Numbered from the stretch's first letter, positions 53,489 to 62,632 are shown. The stretch: DNA of 64,000 nucleotides from Bariatricus massiliensis (GCF_900086725.1 NZ_LT574837.1:724760-788759), one strand, 5' to 3'. The notes: generated from the sequence alone by a model not told the origin. A program made the numbers and translations.

Positions 53489-54097
53489 TTACTTATTTCT
53501 TGAATTTAATTTTTGAATTTCAAAGGCTTTTCTTTGAATATCCGTTATTGATATTTGATGTTCATAAAATACCTTTTTATCTTCTTTAGTATTATAATAC
53601 TTTTCGGCAGCACAACAGAGAAATTCGCATAGCTTTACAACATCTATACACACAGTTCTATGCTTGAACATTTTATCAACATTTAGTTGAGGTTCTTCCC
53701 ACCATGTGCCGTAGCTTTCGCCACCATTCACAGATAAACTGAAATGATATATGTATTTAAACTGTTTATCTTCTTTTTCCCCAAATTCATCAATATCTGA
53801 ATTTCCAGAATGAAGATATGCACAGCGTAATTGATAGCACATTTCGTCTGTAAAATAAGGATTTTTTGGATATTTACCATTCTGCTTAAATCCAGTATGG
53901 TCTGCATAATAGTGTCCAACCCATTCCTTAAACCATTTTTTATACTGCTGTCCTACAAGCCTGCTACCATTTTTTCTAATAAGTTCGGGATACTCAATTT
54001 GTCCACAAATATCTGGAAGTGTCAAAGCAAGTGCTAATGCAGGTAAGTAACATTCTTTTTCCAATGCTACACGAATGGCATTTATTTTTTCCAACAC
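53489..54097 (-). CDS. Hypothetical protein with a HEPN-like R-x4-H motif
   Basis: The GTG at 54097 follows AAAGGTGG. The 202-residue product is helical and contains LRCAYLHSGN near residue 115, which is R-x4-H as in HEPN RNases, with an upstream CYQ helix. The rest (VLEKINAIRVALEKECYLPALALALTLPDICGQ, CIDVVKLCEFLCCAAEKYY) fits the two-helix HEPN layout. No partner gene is adjacent. A role in defence or in RNA cleavage is inference from the motif. Confidence 0.55.
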   Translation of the reverse strand: MLEKINAIRVALEKECYLPALALALTLPDICGQIEYPELIRKNGSRLVGQQYKKWFKEWVGHYYADHTGFKQNGKYPKNPYFTDEMCYQLRCAYLHSGNSDIDEFGEKEDKQFKYIYHFSLSVNGGESYGTWWEEPQLNVDKMFKHRTVCIDVVKLCEFLCCAAEKYYNTKEDKKVFYEHQISITDIQRKAFEIQKLNSRNK

Positions 54098-54171
54098 ATT
54101 TATTCCACCTTTCACTTATCATTCCGCTTGTAGTATAACATTTGGTAACAAGAAGAACAATCAATATTGGT

Positions 54172-54393
54172 TTATGCCCCAATAATTTTATTAAACAGGT
54201 TTAAGAGTACGTCTTTTACGCCGCCAGCGTTGAACACCAGACCGACAGCGATTAAGGCAATCACCAGAAAGCCAATCAGCTTACTAAACTCACGCTTAAA
54301 GCCTAAGTAAATACCGATTACCACGATTGCCATAAGCACAAGGCTCTGTGCGTTACTCAAAAACCAGTTGTATAAATTCTGTCCAAAATTCAT
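54172..54393 (-). CDS. Small conjugal transfer membrane protein (orf19-like)
   Basis: The 73-residue protein has two membrane segments (LVLMAIVVIGIYLGF and LIGFLVIALIAVGLVF) and ends in VLLNLFNKIIGA. It matches the small hydrophobic transfer protein encoded downstream of ardA and the relaxase in Tn916-family elements. Confidence 0.78.
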   Translation of the reverse strand: MNFGQNLYNWFLSNAQSLVLMAIVVIGIYLGFKREFSKLIGFLVIALIAVGLVFNAGGVKDVLLNLFNKIIGA

Positions 54394-54524
54394 TTGTCAT
54401 TGCTCCTTTCCATTTCTTCTAAGTGGGTATCTGCTTCTTTTCCCACTTGCAGGATACACATAAGCACCACACCCATTCCCATGCCTGCTGACACCAGCAG
54501 CAGGTCAAATAATAAATGCCACAT
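54390..54524 (-). CDS. DUF3789-like small membrane protein
   Basis: The 44-residue product (ATG at 54524, with AAGGAGGA upstream) reads MWHLLFDLLLVSAGMGMGVVLMCIL and then a charged tail. Its stop overlaps the start of the orf19-like gene by ATGA, so they are coupled. The sequence resembles DUF3789. Confidence 0.65.
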   Translation of the reverse strand: MWHLLFDLLLVSAGMGMGVVLMCILQVGKEADTHLEEMERSNDK

Positions 54525-54528
54525 TTTC

Positions 54529-55746
54529 CTATTCCTCCTTGTCTTTGACGGTCATTTCATCCACGGTGACGGATAGCTGCTGCAAGACCTTTTCCAGTCG
54601 GTCGGTGAGCTTCGCATTTTTCACCATATCTTTAATGACCGTCGTGTTATTCTGTTTATCCAGCTTTTCAGCTACCTGCAAGGTGGGGGCGACCTGCCTT
54701 GCCAGCCAGTTCAATGTACGCTGGAAGTCATACGGTTCTGGTTTGATCGTCAGTTTCAGCCGCCCACGATCCTCACCGATAAACCACGCCCAGCGGTCAT
54801 TCGTCTGCCATTCACTTCGCCGTTTTTTTTCGTCCTTGTCGGCAAACCGCACATAGCGGTTGATGATTGAAAAAGCAGTGCGTTCAGCGTCATGGTAAGT
54901 CAGCAGGTCACGCACCGCATAATAGGCACGCTCATTTTTTAAGCGGATTTCAAAGCGGTTCTTAATGGGCGTTTCCTCAATGGGAATATCGTATTTCACA
55001 TACTGCTCGTAATCTTTCTCGTATACGCAGAAATAGACTTCTGATTTCAGCGAGCCGATATAGAGCGTGTGCCCCATGCTGGACTTGTTTTCTTCGTGGC
55101 TCTGCACCAGCTCCCCAGAGCGGTAGGACTTGAAACTTCGGAACACGGAAATACATTCCTCATTCCTGCATTTTGCGGTCAGCTCTGGAATGTCCAGTAT
55201 TCCTGCCATATCGTTGATGGCAAGGTCTATCCGCTTGCATACGCCGCCCTCGCAGAGAGCGTCCATAAAGAAGTCGTACCAGCTCCTATGCTGTGCCAGC
55301 AGAAAGTTTTCAAACTGGCGGCAGCCTTTTCCTTTCAGTTCCAGCAGCACCCCTTTTTCCTGTTCGGGGGATACTAACACAAAAATATCACCCATGTAGT
55401 AATGCTCTGGGTAGGAGTAAAAGCCAAAGTCCTCATGTATCATAAAATCCAGCTTCAATTTGAGGATGGCTTCGACCACGAATTTCACGTCCGTGGTGGG
55501 AAACCGTATCCTCACATAGTCAAACAGCATGGTAAGCGGCGTTTCTGGATTGTACCGTTCCAGAGCTTTCAGCAGGTTTTCCTTGATTTCGCTGCTGGGG
55601 GCAACACCGCCAGACTCTAACCTGTTAAGGTACTGACGGGTAATGCCAGCCGCCACCGCCAGCTTGTTTTGTGAAACACCATATGCCAGCCGCTTTTCCT
55701 TAAATTCCTTTATCCAGTCTGTATCATTCAGTAAAAATCCCTCCAA
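54529..55746 (-). CDS. MobT-type relaxase / replication initiation protein (orf20-like)
   Basis: The 405-residue protein has an N-terminal helix-turn-helix (YGVSQNKLAVAAGITRQYLNRLES) and a Rep_trans-like domain with RIDLAINDMAGIL near 195 and the conserved FYSYPEHYYMG. In Tn916 the homologue Orf20 nicks oriT with help from the integrase and starts transfer and rolling-circle replication. The oriT-like region lies directly upstream. Confidence 0.9.
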   Translation of the reverse strand: MEGFLLNDTDWIKEFKEKRLAYGVSQNKLAVAAGITRQYLNRLESGGVAPSSEIKENLLKALERYNPETPLTMLFDYVRIRFPTTDVKFVVEAILKLKLDFMIHEDFGFYSYPEHYYMGDIFVLVSPEQEKGVLLELKGKGCRQFENFLLAQHRSWYDFFMDALCEGGVCKRIDLAINDMAGILDIPELTAKCRNEECISVFRSFKSYRSGELVQSHEENKSSMGHTLYIGSLKSEVYFCVYEKDYEQYVKYDIPIEETPIKNRFEIRLKNERAYYAVRDLLTYHDAERTAFSIINRYVRFADKDEKKRRSEWQTNDRWAWFIGEDRGRLKLTIKPEPYDFQRTLNWLARQVAPTLQVAEKLDKQNNTTVIKDMVKNAKLTDRLEKVLQQLSVTVDEMTVKDKEE

Positions 55747-55916
55747 TCTGAAAAAGTGTCAACTAAAAGCGTTCCAGTTGACACCCTTTGAAAGTGGAAA
55801 AAGTCCTTATATTTCAAGGACTTTCCCAACTTTTGTGACTGTTTCCTGTTGTATTTGTGCCCCTCTGTTAGATACCGAGGGGCGTATGGTTGTGGCGGCA
55901 AGCCGCCCCAACACAG
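55747..55916. promoter_or_regulatory. oriT-like region of the ICE
   Basis: Between the relaxase and TcpA genes are GCCCCTC (55859) and GAGGGGC (55877) around TGTTAGATACC, which matches the arrangement and TAGATAC core of the Tn916 oriT. Other hairpins are GTGTCAACT ... AGTTGACAC (55758), AAAGTCCTT ... AAGGACTTT (55799) and GGCGGC ... GCCGCC. This is the expected place for oriT and an adjoining single-strand origin. Confidence 0.65.
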
Positions 55917-57323
55917 CTAGTCCGTACCAGCGGCTTTCGCTCCGCACGCCGCCTGTCCGTCCTGCCTGTTCTGCATGAGCTGTCCAATCTCTCTTAGGAA
56001 GTCATGCCCTTTGGGTACAAGGGGAGTGTAAAACTCTGATATGACACTTATACCCACATCCACGTAGCCACGCCCTTTGATCTGTTTCAGAAAAAAGTCC
56101 TTGTCCACTTCTCCGAACATCATGGAGTATCCAAGCTCTGACATTCTTCCAAGTGCCACTCTGAAATTAAACTGGTCACGGATACCGTCACCCAAATATT
56201 TTGCGTCGGGTCGCTGGCAGGCGAGAATAAGAAAATATCCTGCCTGCCGACCAAGCATGACGATCTGTTTCAGCTTATTCAAGACCAAAGCGTTTTCCTT
56301 TGTCGTCAGCATTTCCATAAAAGCCACGTATTCATCAAAAATGAGGAAGTGGGGCGGCAGACCTAAATAGGCATAGTTTTCCCCTGTCTTGTAACCGTCC
56401 ATGAGCTTCATGGTTTCGCTCCGTTCCATCATGCTATCATAAAAGCGGTCGATACAGTCTGTGATTTCCTCCTTTCGGTAGTAGACTCCGGGCATGACAG
56501 CGGACAGGTCGGCAAGGTCGGCGTTCTTAGGGTCAAGCATATACAGTTTGGCGTTGGTACGCAGGAGTGCTTCTATGATGGTAAGGATAAAGTAGGTCTT
56601 ACCGCCGCCAGTGCCGCCAGCAATCAGCATATGAGGGAGCTTGTCATATTCCCAATACACATTTTTCATGAGCCGCAGGCTGCCACCTGCCGCCTGTACC
56701 TCGTCTATGGTGATACGGTTGGCAATGGTGTCATAGAGCAGCACATATTCCACAAAGCTGTCTTTCAGTTCTTTGGAAACCAGCTCACAGTACAAGCCTG
56801 TTTCCAGCTTCTTTTCCAAGTGCAGGAGCTGGTCTTGATATTTTCCCAAGGTGATTTCTGCCAGTATGTGAATAAGTCCGTTATCTAGGCGGTAATACAC
56901 TTTGGGAAAGTGGGTGATCTTCTCCTTTGACCTGCTGGCTGGCAGGTCTTTGAAAAAGCCGCCATCCTGTGACTGCTCGGACTCATACCAGCCATTTTCC
57001 AGTATCATCCGTGACAGCTTTTGACGGTGACAGAGCTGCTTTATCCTGTCCGGCTGGTAGCGGGCGTACAGGATCGCAGCTAAGGCGCACACCATCACCG
57101 CTGCTATGAGAGATACTATCATGTACGGTGTGACCGTGAGCTTTATGCTGCCATTGTGAAATAGCGAAACCGTGTTCCAGTCCGTATGCAGCAGCGTATT
57201 GATATTTAAAAGCAGTACGACCGCAAGGAGCAGGCTCGCCAGCCGACCGCACAATGACCGCACCACCAGCGACCTGTCACTGGCTCGGATACGGTTGCCT
57301 TTATAGTGTTTGTAAAGTTGCAT
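55917..57323 (-). CDS. TcpA FtsK/HerA-type coupling protein (orf21-like)
   Basis: The 468-residue protein has two N-terminal membrane segments (LLLAVVLLLNINTLL; YMIVSLIAAVMVCALAAIL), then an FtsK-like motor with Walker A GGTGGGKT (about residue 245) and Walker B LIFDEYVAFM. It delivers the relaxase-DNA complex to the channel. Confidence 0.9.
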   Translation of the reverse strand: MQLYKHYKGNRIRASDRSLVVRSLCGRLASLLLAVVLLLNINTLLHTDWNTVSLFHNGSIKLTVTPYMIVSLIAAVMVCALAAILYARYQPDRIKQLCHRQKLSRMILENGWYESEQSQDGGFFKDLPASRSKEKITHFPKVYYRLDNGLIHILAEITLGKYQDQLLHLEKKLETGLYCELVSKELKDSFVEYVLLYDTIANRITIDEVQAAGGSLRLMKNVYWEYDKLPHMLIAGGTGGGKTYFILTIIEALLRTNAKLYMLDPKNADLADLSAVMPGVYYRKEEITDCIDRFYDSMMERSETMKLMDGYKTGENYAYLGLPPHFLIFDEYVAFMEMLTTKENALVLNKLKQIVMLGRQAGYFLILACQRPDAKYLGDGIRDQFNFRVALGRMSELGYSMMFGEVDKDFFLKQIKGRGYVDVGISVISEFYTPLVPKGHDFLREIGQLMQNRQDGQAACGAKAAGTD

Positions 57324-57335
57324 AAGTCCTCCTTT

Positions 57336-58115
57336 TCAACAGTGGTTATAGTCCTGTGTGTTATAGCGGCAGGTGTTCTTATCAAAATGCGGCTGCCGGA
57401 TGGTTTCATAGACTCTGTTAGAAACCCGTCTTTGAAACAGCAGGCTGCCATCTTTGGGATAGTGGTGTCTGGCGTAACAGGGATAGGCGTTTAAAATCTG
57501 CCTTGCTTCTTTTGCCAGTGGGTAGATATAACGGAACATAAGTCCGTTGATCTTCTCTATCCCTTTGTACTCACAAAACGCATGGGTCAGCCAGTGCCGC
57601 TTCTTTACGCCATCCATACGGGCATTTTCTTCCAGTAGTATTCTGGCACTTCGGGGATGTATCTTTTCGCCCGTTTCCCGGTCACGGTATACGCTCGTCT
57701 TGAAGCTGCCAAGGTAGTAGAAGTTAGAAGCTTGATACACATAACCGCATTTTCCCTCAATGCCATCCGCAAGGGTGTATAGAAAAAGGCAGCCTGTGTT
57801 CACCCGTAGCCACTTTATCAAAGCGGAGAGGGCAAGGCTGCCAAAATACTGATTATGGTTCATTTCTGGTAGAAAGCACATTTTCCCGATTTCCAGATAA
57901 TCGGATGTCACCAGCTCATGCTGTGGGAAAATCTTGCGGATGGTCTGTAAGGGTTGCGTGCCCCATCCAAGTTCCACAACCCCCGTTAATCGGTTTTCAT
58001 GATAAATCCCCAAGAAGTAGACACAGAGCCGTGGTATCACTTTGGAATAGTGGTACTCCCGTATGAAAGCAACCGCCGTATCTTTGGGGATTTCCCGTAT
58101 TGCTAAATGCTCAAT
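57336..58115 (-). CDS. Mom-like DNA modification protein, apparent AUU start
   Basis: The sequence resembles the Mom/GNAT-like group that modifies adenine in DNA: AVAFIREYHYSKVIP (the HYS motif), GVVELGWGTQP, ..., TSDYLEIGKMCFLPE, GCLFLYTLADGIEGKCGYVYQASNFYYLG. A start at GTG 58040 would leave out the HYS motif. The open frame continues upstream to a TGA at about 58143 and holds no ATG, GTG or TTG before 58040. The ATT at 58115 lies ten bases after AAAGGAG and would give a full-length 259-residue protein. The protein is related to Mu Mom in layout only; chemistry is inferred. Confidence 0.55.
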   Translation of the reverse strand: MEHLAIREIPKDTAVAFIREYHYSKVIPRLCVYFLGIYHENRLTGVVELGWGTQPLQTIRKIFPQHELVTSDYLEIGKMCFLPEMNHNQYFGSLALSALIKWLRVNTGCLFLYTLADGIEGKCGYVYQASNFYYLGSFKTSVYRDRETGEKIHPRSARILLEENARMDGVKKRHWLTHAFCEYKGIEKINGLMFRYIYPLAKEARQILNAYPCYARHHYPKDGSLLFQRRVSNRVYETIRQPHFDKNTCRYNTQDYNHC

Positions 58116-58162
58116 AAATTTAATTCTCCTTTCTGCCCTTTGTCAAAATCCAATAAAGAGGC

Positions 58163-58561
58163 TTATTTTCCGTTGGGATTGTCCTTTCTCGGCTGCTGGT
58201 TATGGTTCTGTGGGTTGGCTGCTGGCTGACCGCCTTTATTCTTCAATATAATATCGTCGGCTTTGATGTACCAGTCAACGTCTGCCCCTTGAAACGTGGC
58301 GGTCGCCACCGTATCTGCCACAGGGTTGATGATCTCCACCTCGGCATTGTAGTCAAATTCCTTTAATGGCACAGAAGCAGGGATACTCACCTGTATCATG
58401 CGCCCCTGTCCTCTGGACTTTAAATCATAGGTGCGCTCCTTGATTTCCTCGGATACCGTACCATCTTCATTTTGGATGTGTACCTCACGTCTAAGGGCAG
58501 AGAATTTCAACACCCCGAATGTCTTTTCCTTGTCAATGATAATTCCGTTTGCTAATCTCAT
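58163..58561 (-). CDS. DUF961/YdcP-family transfer protein (orf22-like)
   Basis: This 132-residue protein (IIIDKEKTFGVLKFSALRREVHIQ then DYNAEVEIINPVADTV) matches DUF961 (YdcP), known as Orf22/23 of Tn916. It has a long Asn/Gln-rich tail. It lies near the transfer operon promoter in this family. Confidence 0.83.
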   Translation of the reverse strand: MRLANGIIIDKEKTFGVLKFSALRREVHIQNEDGTVSEEIKERTYDLKSRGQGRMIQVSIPASVPLKEFDYNAEVEIINPVADTVATATFQGADVDWYIKADDIILKNKGGQPAANPQNHNQQPRKDNPNGK

Positions 58562-58576
58562 AATCTCATGACCTCC

Positions 58577-58891
58577 TTATGCTTTCACCATGTCGTCAGC
58601 GGACAGGATATAGTTGGTAAATCCACGGGTGCCGATTTTGTAACCGTCAGCCGTGATTTTCGGGTTGATAAGTTTTACCTTTTCCTCTACCTCGAAATTT
58701 TTCTCCCCGGCAGAAGCAGGCAGGACAACAATAATGTCGTCCGCTCTCTGTACGTCAGAGTACAGATTGAAACTTCGGGAAATGACCGTCATGCGCCCGT
58801 TTACCCGGCGCTGCTCGGTCTTGCCCTCTCCAGCATATTCCAAGTTTCCGAATGTCTTTTCCATGTTAGGGATTACGTGTTTTAATTCCAT
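58577..58891 (-). CDS. DUF961/YdcP-family transfer protein (orf23-like)
   Basis: The 104-residue protein is a paralogue of the gene at 58163 (HVIPNMEKTFGNLEYAGEGKTEQ, EEKVKLINPKITADGYKIGTRGF). The two-gene arrangement is characteristic of Tn916-family elements. Confidence 0.83.
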   Translation of the reverse strand: MELKHVIPNMEKTFGNLEYAGEGKTEQRRVNGRMTVISRSFNLYSDVQRADDIIVVLPASAGEKNFEVEEKVKLINPKITADGYKIGTRGFTNYILSADDMVKA

Positions 58892-59103
58892 ATGTGTTTA
58901 CCTCTTTTCTTTTTATGTGCGTAGCTTTAAAGGAAGAGCATGGGGGAGCTACAATCCCCCATACCCCCTAGTGGACTGTTTTTTTCTATCAATCAAAAAA
59001 ACGATTGACAGAAAAGAAACAGTGTAAAGGTTTTATCCGGCAGTTTGAACCATCCAGTAGGCGGTGAGGGTGTATGCAGCTTCATAGACAGTCACCTCAC
59101 ATC

Positions 59104-62100
59104 TTATTTATCACTGTCATGCTTCATGGAACGGCGTTTCTTATAGGCTGCAAAGACAAGACTAGCCGCAGAGAGTCCAAGCAGGACAGCAAAGGCAGCC
59201 GCATTGGTGTTGTCACCCGTTTTGGGGGAGTCCGTCACCTTATGGCTCGGTGTGTCTGGTGTTTCCGGTTTCTTTGGTTCTTCGGGCGCAGGCGTTTCCG
59301 GCACTTCCTTGATTGTGACCGTCTGCCCTTTGTCTGTGATGTCCTTATGTTCTGTGACTTTTACAGGTTCGTCGGTATTGGTGATGTCGTAGAGTTCCTC
59401 AAAGGTCACAAGCTGCTTGCCGCCCAACTTTGAAGCGTCGAATGTAAAGACAATCTCCACCTCCATTTTTGTATCGGCAGCGGTGAATATATAGTCATTC
59501 TCTACACGCTTGCCATCCATGAGAAGCTCGGCTTTTTCATCTTTTACCATCTGCCAGCCTTTGAGCTGGTACTTTGTACCCACTTCCAGACCATCCAGCG
59601 TGACCGTATCCACGATTGTAACCTCTTTGCCAGCTTCTATGACTTTTTCACCGTCTTTGCTGGCGGCATTAGTATGGATTTTGATGATGCGCTCTGTGAT
59701 AAGCACCGTCTGCCCCTCGTCCTCTATGTCTTTATGTTCCGTGACTTTTACAGGCTCGTCGGGATTGGTGATGTCGTAGAGTTCTTCAAACGTTACCAAG
59801 TTCTTGCCGCCAAGGGCAGAAGCATTGAATGTAAAGGCGACCTCCACTTTCATTTCCTCCTTATCGGCAGTAAATGTATAATCACTCTCCACACGCTTGC
59901 CATCCATGAGAAGCTCGGTGTTTTCATCCTTTACCATCTGCCAGCCTTTGAGCTGGTATTTTGTACCCACTTCCAGACCGTCCAGCGTGACCGTATCCAT
60001 GATTGTGACCTCCTTGCCAGCAACGATTACTTTCTCGCCCGTGGCTTTGTCCGCAGCAGTGGTATGGATTTTAATTACACGCTCTTTGATGGATACCGTC
60101 TGCCCGTCGGCTGTAAATGTGTATTCACTTTCTACACGCTCACCATCAACAAGAAGCTCGGTGTTTTCGTCCTTTACCATCTGCCAGCCTTTGAGCTGGT
60201 ACTTTGTGCCTTTTTTCAGACCGTCCAGCGTAACTGTATCCACAATCGTGACCTCTTTACCGGCAACGATTGCTTTCTCGCCCGTAGCTTTATCCGCAGC
60301 CGTGGTATGGATAGAGATTTTTTTCTCGTAATCATCCGTGAGCGTTCCCAAGTCAATGACTACCTTATCTCTGGATACCACAATCTCAAAAGCCGGAATG
60401 AGTTTGAAGCCTTTGTTGCTGTCACAGCGCAATTCCTCAATCTCGTAGGTATCGTAAAGCAGCGCACCTTTGGAGTCGTCAGGTTCAGATATGCCGAACC
60501 AGATACCGTCCTCGCTGGTCTTGCCCCTGTTGGTATTCTGCTTGTGGGATACCCAGTCAGCAGCAGTGGAGAACTGACCGTTTTTATCAGTCACGACAAC
60601 ATGGCTCTCACCTGTGTTCTTGCTGGTAATGCGGAATGGAACGTCAGCAAGACGCTTGTGTGTACTGTCGCCAATTTTCACGCCCTCAATGTCTCCACGC
60701 TTGATCTGGTTGTAGATGGATTGTTCCGCACCAGTCAAATCCACGATTTTGCCATTTTCCTTGATGCTAAACTCACGGGAAACCGCACCCGTCGTCAAAT
60801 ATCCTGCCGGACTCTTGCTTTCATCTAGGCGGTATGTTCCATAAGGCAGTGTATCCGCAGCCGTAGAAGCGATACCGTCAATGCCTGTAAGGATGGTTTT
60901 TACAACCTCGCCTTTGTTGTAGAGCTTGCCATCCACCAGCACAGCGTTCTCATTTAGGCTGGTGATGGTAAACTCTGTATCTTTCAAGGTCGCACCGCCC
61001 TGTGGCTTCGTGTCCTTTGTTTCAAGGTCACGCTTCTGGACTTTCACGCCGCCACGGATAACCTTGTCAGAAACGGAATACTGGTTGCTGCCTGTAAGTA
61101 CAGCCAGTTCTCCATCTTCGGTAATCTGTGCCAGATACATGCCTTTGATTTGTTCCTCGCTGCCGTTCGCCTGCATATACGCACCCTCCAACAAGTAGCC
61201 TGTCGGACTCTTACTTTCAGATACGGTCAGTGTTCCAAGCGGCAGACATGGCACGCCATTCTGTAAGTAGAAGCTGTCGCCGGATACCTTGTAGCGGTCT
61301 GCCAGCTTTGTGATGTAATGGGTAGTTCCGTCGCTGCCTTTTTCAGCCACGGTCTTTGTAGTCCATGTACGGGTCGGCTTTGCTGGCAGATTATCTTTGT
61401 TGTAGTCGCCGTCATAATAATTCCAGACAAACTCTGCCCCCTCCAAAGAAGCTGCCCCCTGTGCCGCTCCCTTTGATGTTTCCATGTCTATCTTAAAAAG
61501 CTCAATCAATGTGGTTGTGACTTTGGGTGTATCTCTGACTTTCAAGGCGGATGTTTCACCAGCTTTGACGGTCAAGGGATATACCGTCTTGTCTAATTGG
61601 AAACCTGCAGCCGGAACGGACAGCTCTTTGATATAGACTTTGCCAGCCTTTACCTCCACCGCTTCGGTGTTCCCGTCCTTATCTGTCGTAAGGGTGGCAA
61701 GCTGTTCCTTGCAGCCTTTATCAGCAAAGATACCATATGTCGCACCAGCAAGGGAATAGCTGTTGTTTCCGTTGGTAATGGTGGGATTGGAGGACACCTT
61801 TTGAAGTGCCGCATTTCCCACATCCAGCTTCGCCCAGAACTGTCCTAATTCCTGCCCGTCGCCGGAATAGATATAGCCGCCGCAGTCATAGCGTCCTTTG
61901 TTGGCTTTTACAAATGCCTTTGCGCCAGCGTATACCTCGTCCTGTACTGCTTTGGATACCTCGTCATAGGCAGCTCGTACATTGTCGCAGCTCCATCCTA
62001 AATGCACGCTCAAACGCTGCCAGACAACGCATTGCTCCAATAGATAGACCTGTTTGTAATTCAGCTCCTTGTGGCTGGCTGCATACTGTTTGACGTATTC

Positions 62101-62415
62101 CAGTGAGAGGGCAACGTCAGCAATCTGGTCGGCACTCATACGGGAACTTGCGTCCGAACGTGTCTTGTAGCCGGACTGAAAATCTGTGTTGATGTCAATA
62201 CAGTAAGCGGTTTCGCCCTCCACCTGCATAATGCCCTCATGGAATGTAGAACCGATACTGCCATCATTCATGACTTTTTCTACATAGCCTGCCTTTTCCT
62301 GTGCGTCTGTCCAGTATTGCTTCTCCGCAGCCTGTACCTGTGAAGCTGGTAAGGTTGTGAATACCGCAGCCAGACTTAGTACGCCAGCAAGCAGATGGTT
62401 CATAATCTTTTTCAT
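59104..62415 (-). CDS. LPXTG-like thioester/VaFE-repeat surface adhesin
   Basis: From the ATG at 62415 (GGAGG upstream) the 1103-residue protein has a signal peptide (LAGVLSLAAVFTTLPASQVQA), a TQXA thioester domain (AYCIDINTDFQSG, EQCVVWQRL), several SpaA-like isopeptide domains (residues about 230-640) and three copies of a VaFE repeat (EKVIVAGKEVTI-DTVTLDGL-VGTKYQLKGWQMVKDE), the first of which lacks its C-terminal part. It ends SPKTGDN, a hydrophobic segment and KKRRSMKHDSD, a sortase signal. It probably attaches donor cells to hosts or partners and may aid mating. Confidence 0.88.
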   Translation of the reverse strand: MKKIMNHLLAGVLSLAAVFTTLPASQVQAAEKQYWTDAQEKAGYVEKVMNDGSIGSTFHEGIMQVEGETAYCIDINTDFQSGYKTRSDASSRMSADQIADVALSLEYVKQYAASHKELNYKQVYLLEQCVVWQRLSVHLGWSCDNVRAAYDEVSKAVQDEVYAGAKAFVKANKGRYDCGGYIYSGDGQELGQFWAKLDVGNAALQKVSSNPTITNGNNSYSLAGATYGIFADKGCKEQLATLTTDKDGNTEAVEVKAGKVYIKELSVPAAGFQLDKTVYPLTVKAGETSALKVRDTPKVTTTLIELFKIDMETSKGAAQGAASLEGAEFVWNYYDGDYNKDNLPAKPTRTWTTKTVAEKGSDGTTHYITKLADRYKVSGDSFYLQNGVPCLPLGTLTVSESKSPTGYLLEGAYMQANGSEEQIKGMYLAQITEDGELAVLTGSNQYSVSDKVIRGGVKVQKRDLETKDTKPQGGATLKDTEFTITSLNENAVLVDGKLYNKGEVVKTILTGIDGIASTAADTLPYGTYRLDESKSPAGYLTTGAVSREFSIKENGKIVDLTGAEQSIYNQIKRGDIEGVKIGDSTHKRLADVPFRITSKNTGESHVVVTDKNGQFSTAADWVSHKQNTNRGKTSEDGIWFGISEPDDSKGALLYDTYEIEELRCDSNKGFKLIPAFEIVVSRDKVVIDLGTLTDDYEKKISIHTTAADKATGEKAIVAGKEVTIVDTVTLDGLKKGTKYQLKGWQMVKDENTELLVDGERVESEYTFTADGQTVSIKERVIKIHTTAADKATGEKVIVAGKEVTIMDTVTLDGLEVGTKYQLKGWQMVKDENTELLMDGKRVESDYTFTADKEEMKVEVAFTFNASALGGKNLVTFEELYDITNPDEPVKVTEHKDIEDEGQTVLITERIIKIHTNAASKDGEKVIEAGKEVTIVDTVTLDGLEVGTKYQLKGWQMVKDEKAELLMDGKRVENDYIFTAADTKMEVEIVFTFDASKLGGKQLVTFEELYDITNTDEPVKVTEHKDITDKGQTVTIKEVPETPAPEEPKKPETPDTPSHKVTDSPKTGDNTNAAAFAVLLGLSAASLVFAAYKKRRSMKHDSDK

Positions 62416-62527
62416 ATCGTTGTAAATCCTCCTTTCGTGATTTTGGGTAAAAAAATAGACGCTCATTTCTGAACGCCCAAACGTAAGAAAGGGATACTGT
62501 TGTTATCCAGTACCCTCTTTGTAAATC

Positions 62528-62632
62528 TTATTCTGTTGTATCTCCACACTCTATATCAACTACCACAGAAACATTGATGTAATCTTTTATGACCTTATTT
62601 CTGTATTTTTCACCGTCGCCAGTAAACACCAT
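62528..62632 (-). CDS. Possible 34-residue protein at ICE right end
   Basis: An ATG at 62632 opens a short frame (MVFTGDGEKYRNKVIKDYI then VVVDIECGDTTE). It has no ribosome site. It may be a remnant of a longer gene, cut off at the element end. Confidence 0.25.
   Translation of the reverse strand: MVFTGDGEKYRNKVIKDYINVSVVVDIECGDTTE

Noticed and set aside
59400..60330. Regularly repeated DNA that could suggest a CRISPR array
   Set aside because: The repeats are about 270-330 bases long and in frame; they encode VaFE protein repeats.
59674..60828. 384-codon plus-strand frame opposite the adhesin gene
   Set aside because: It is the complement of the repeat region; the adhesin frame has a signal peptide and sorting signal.
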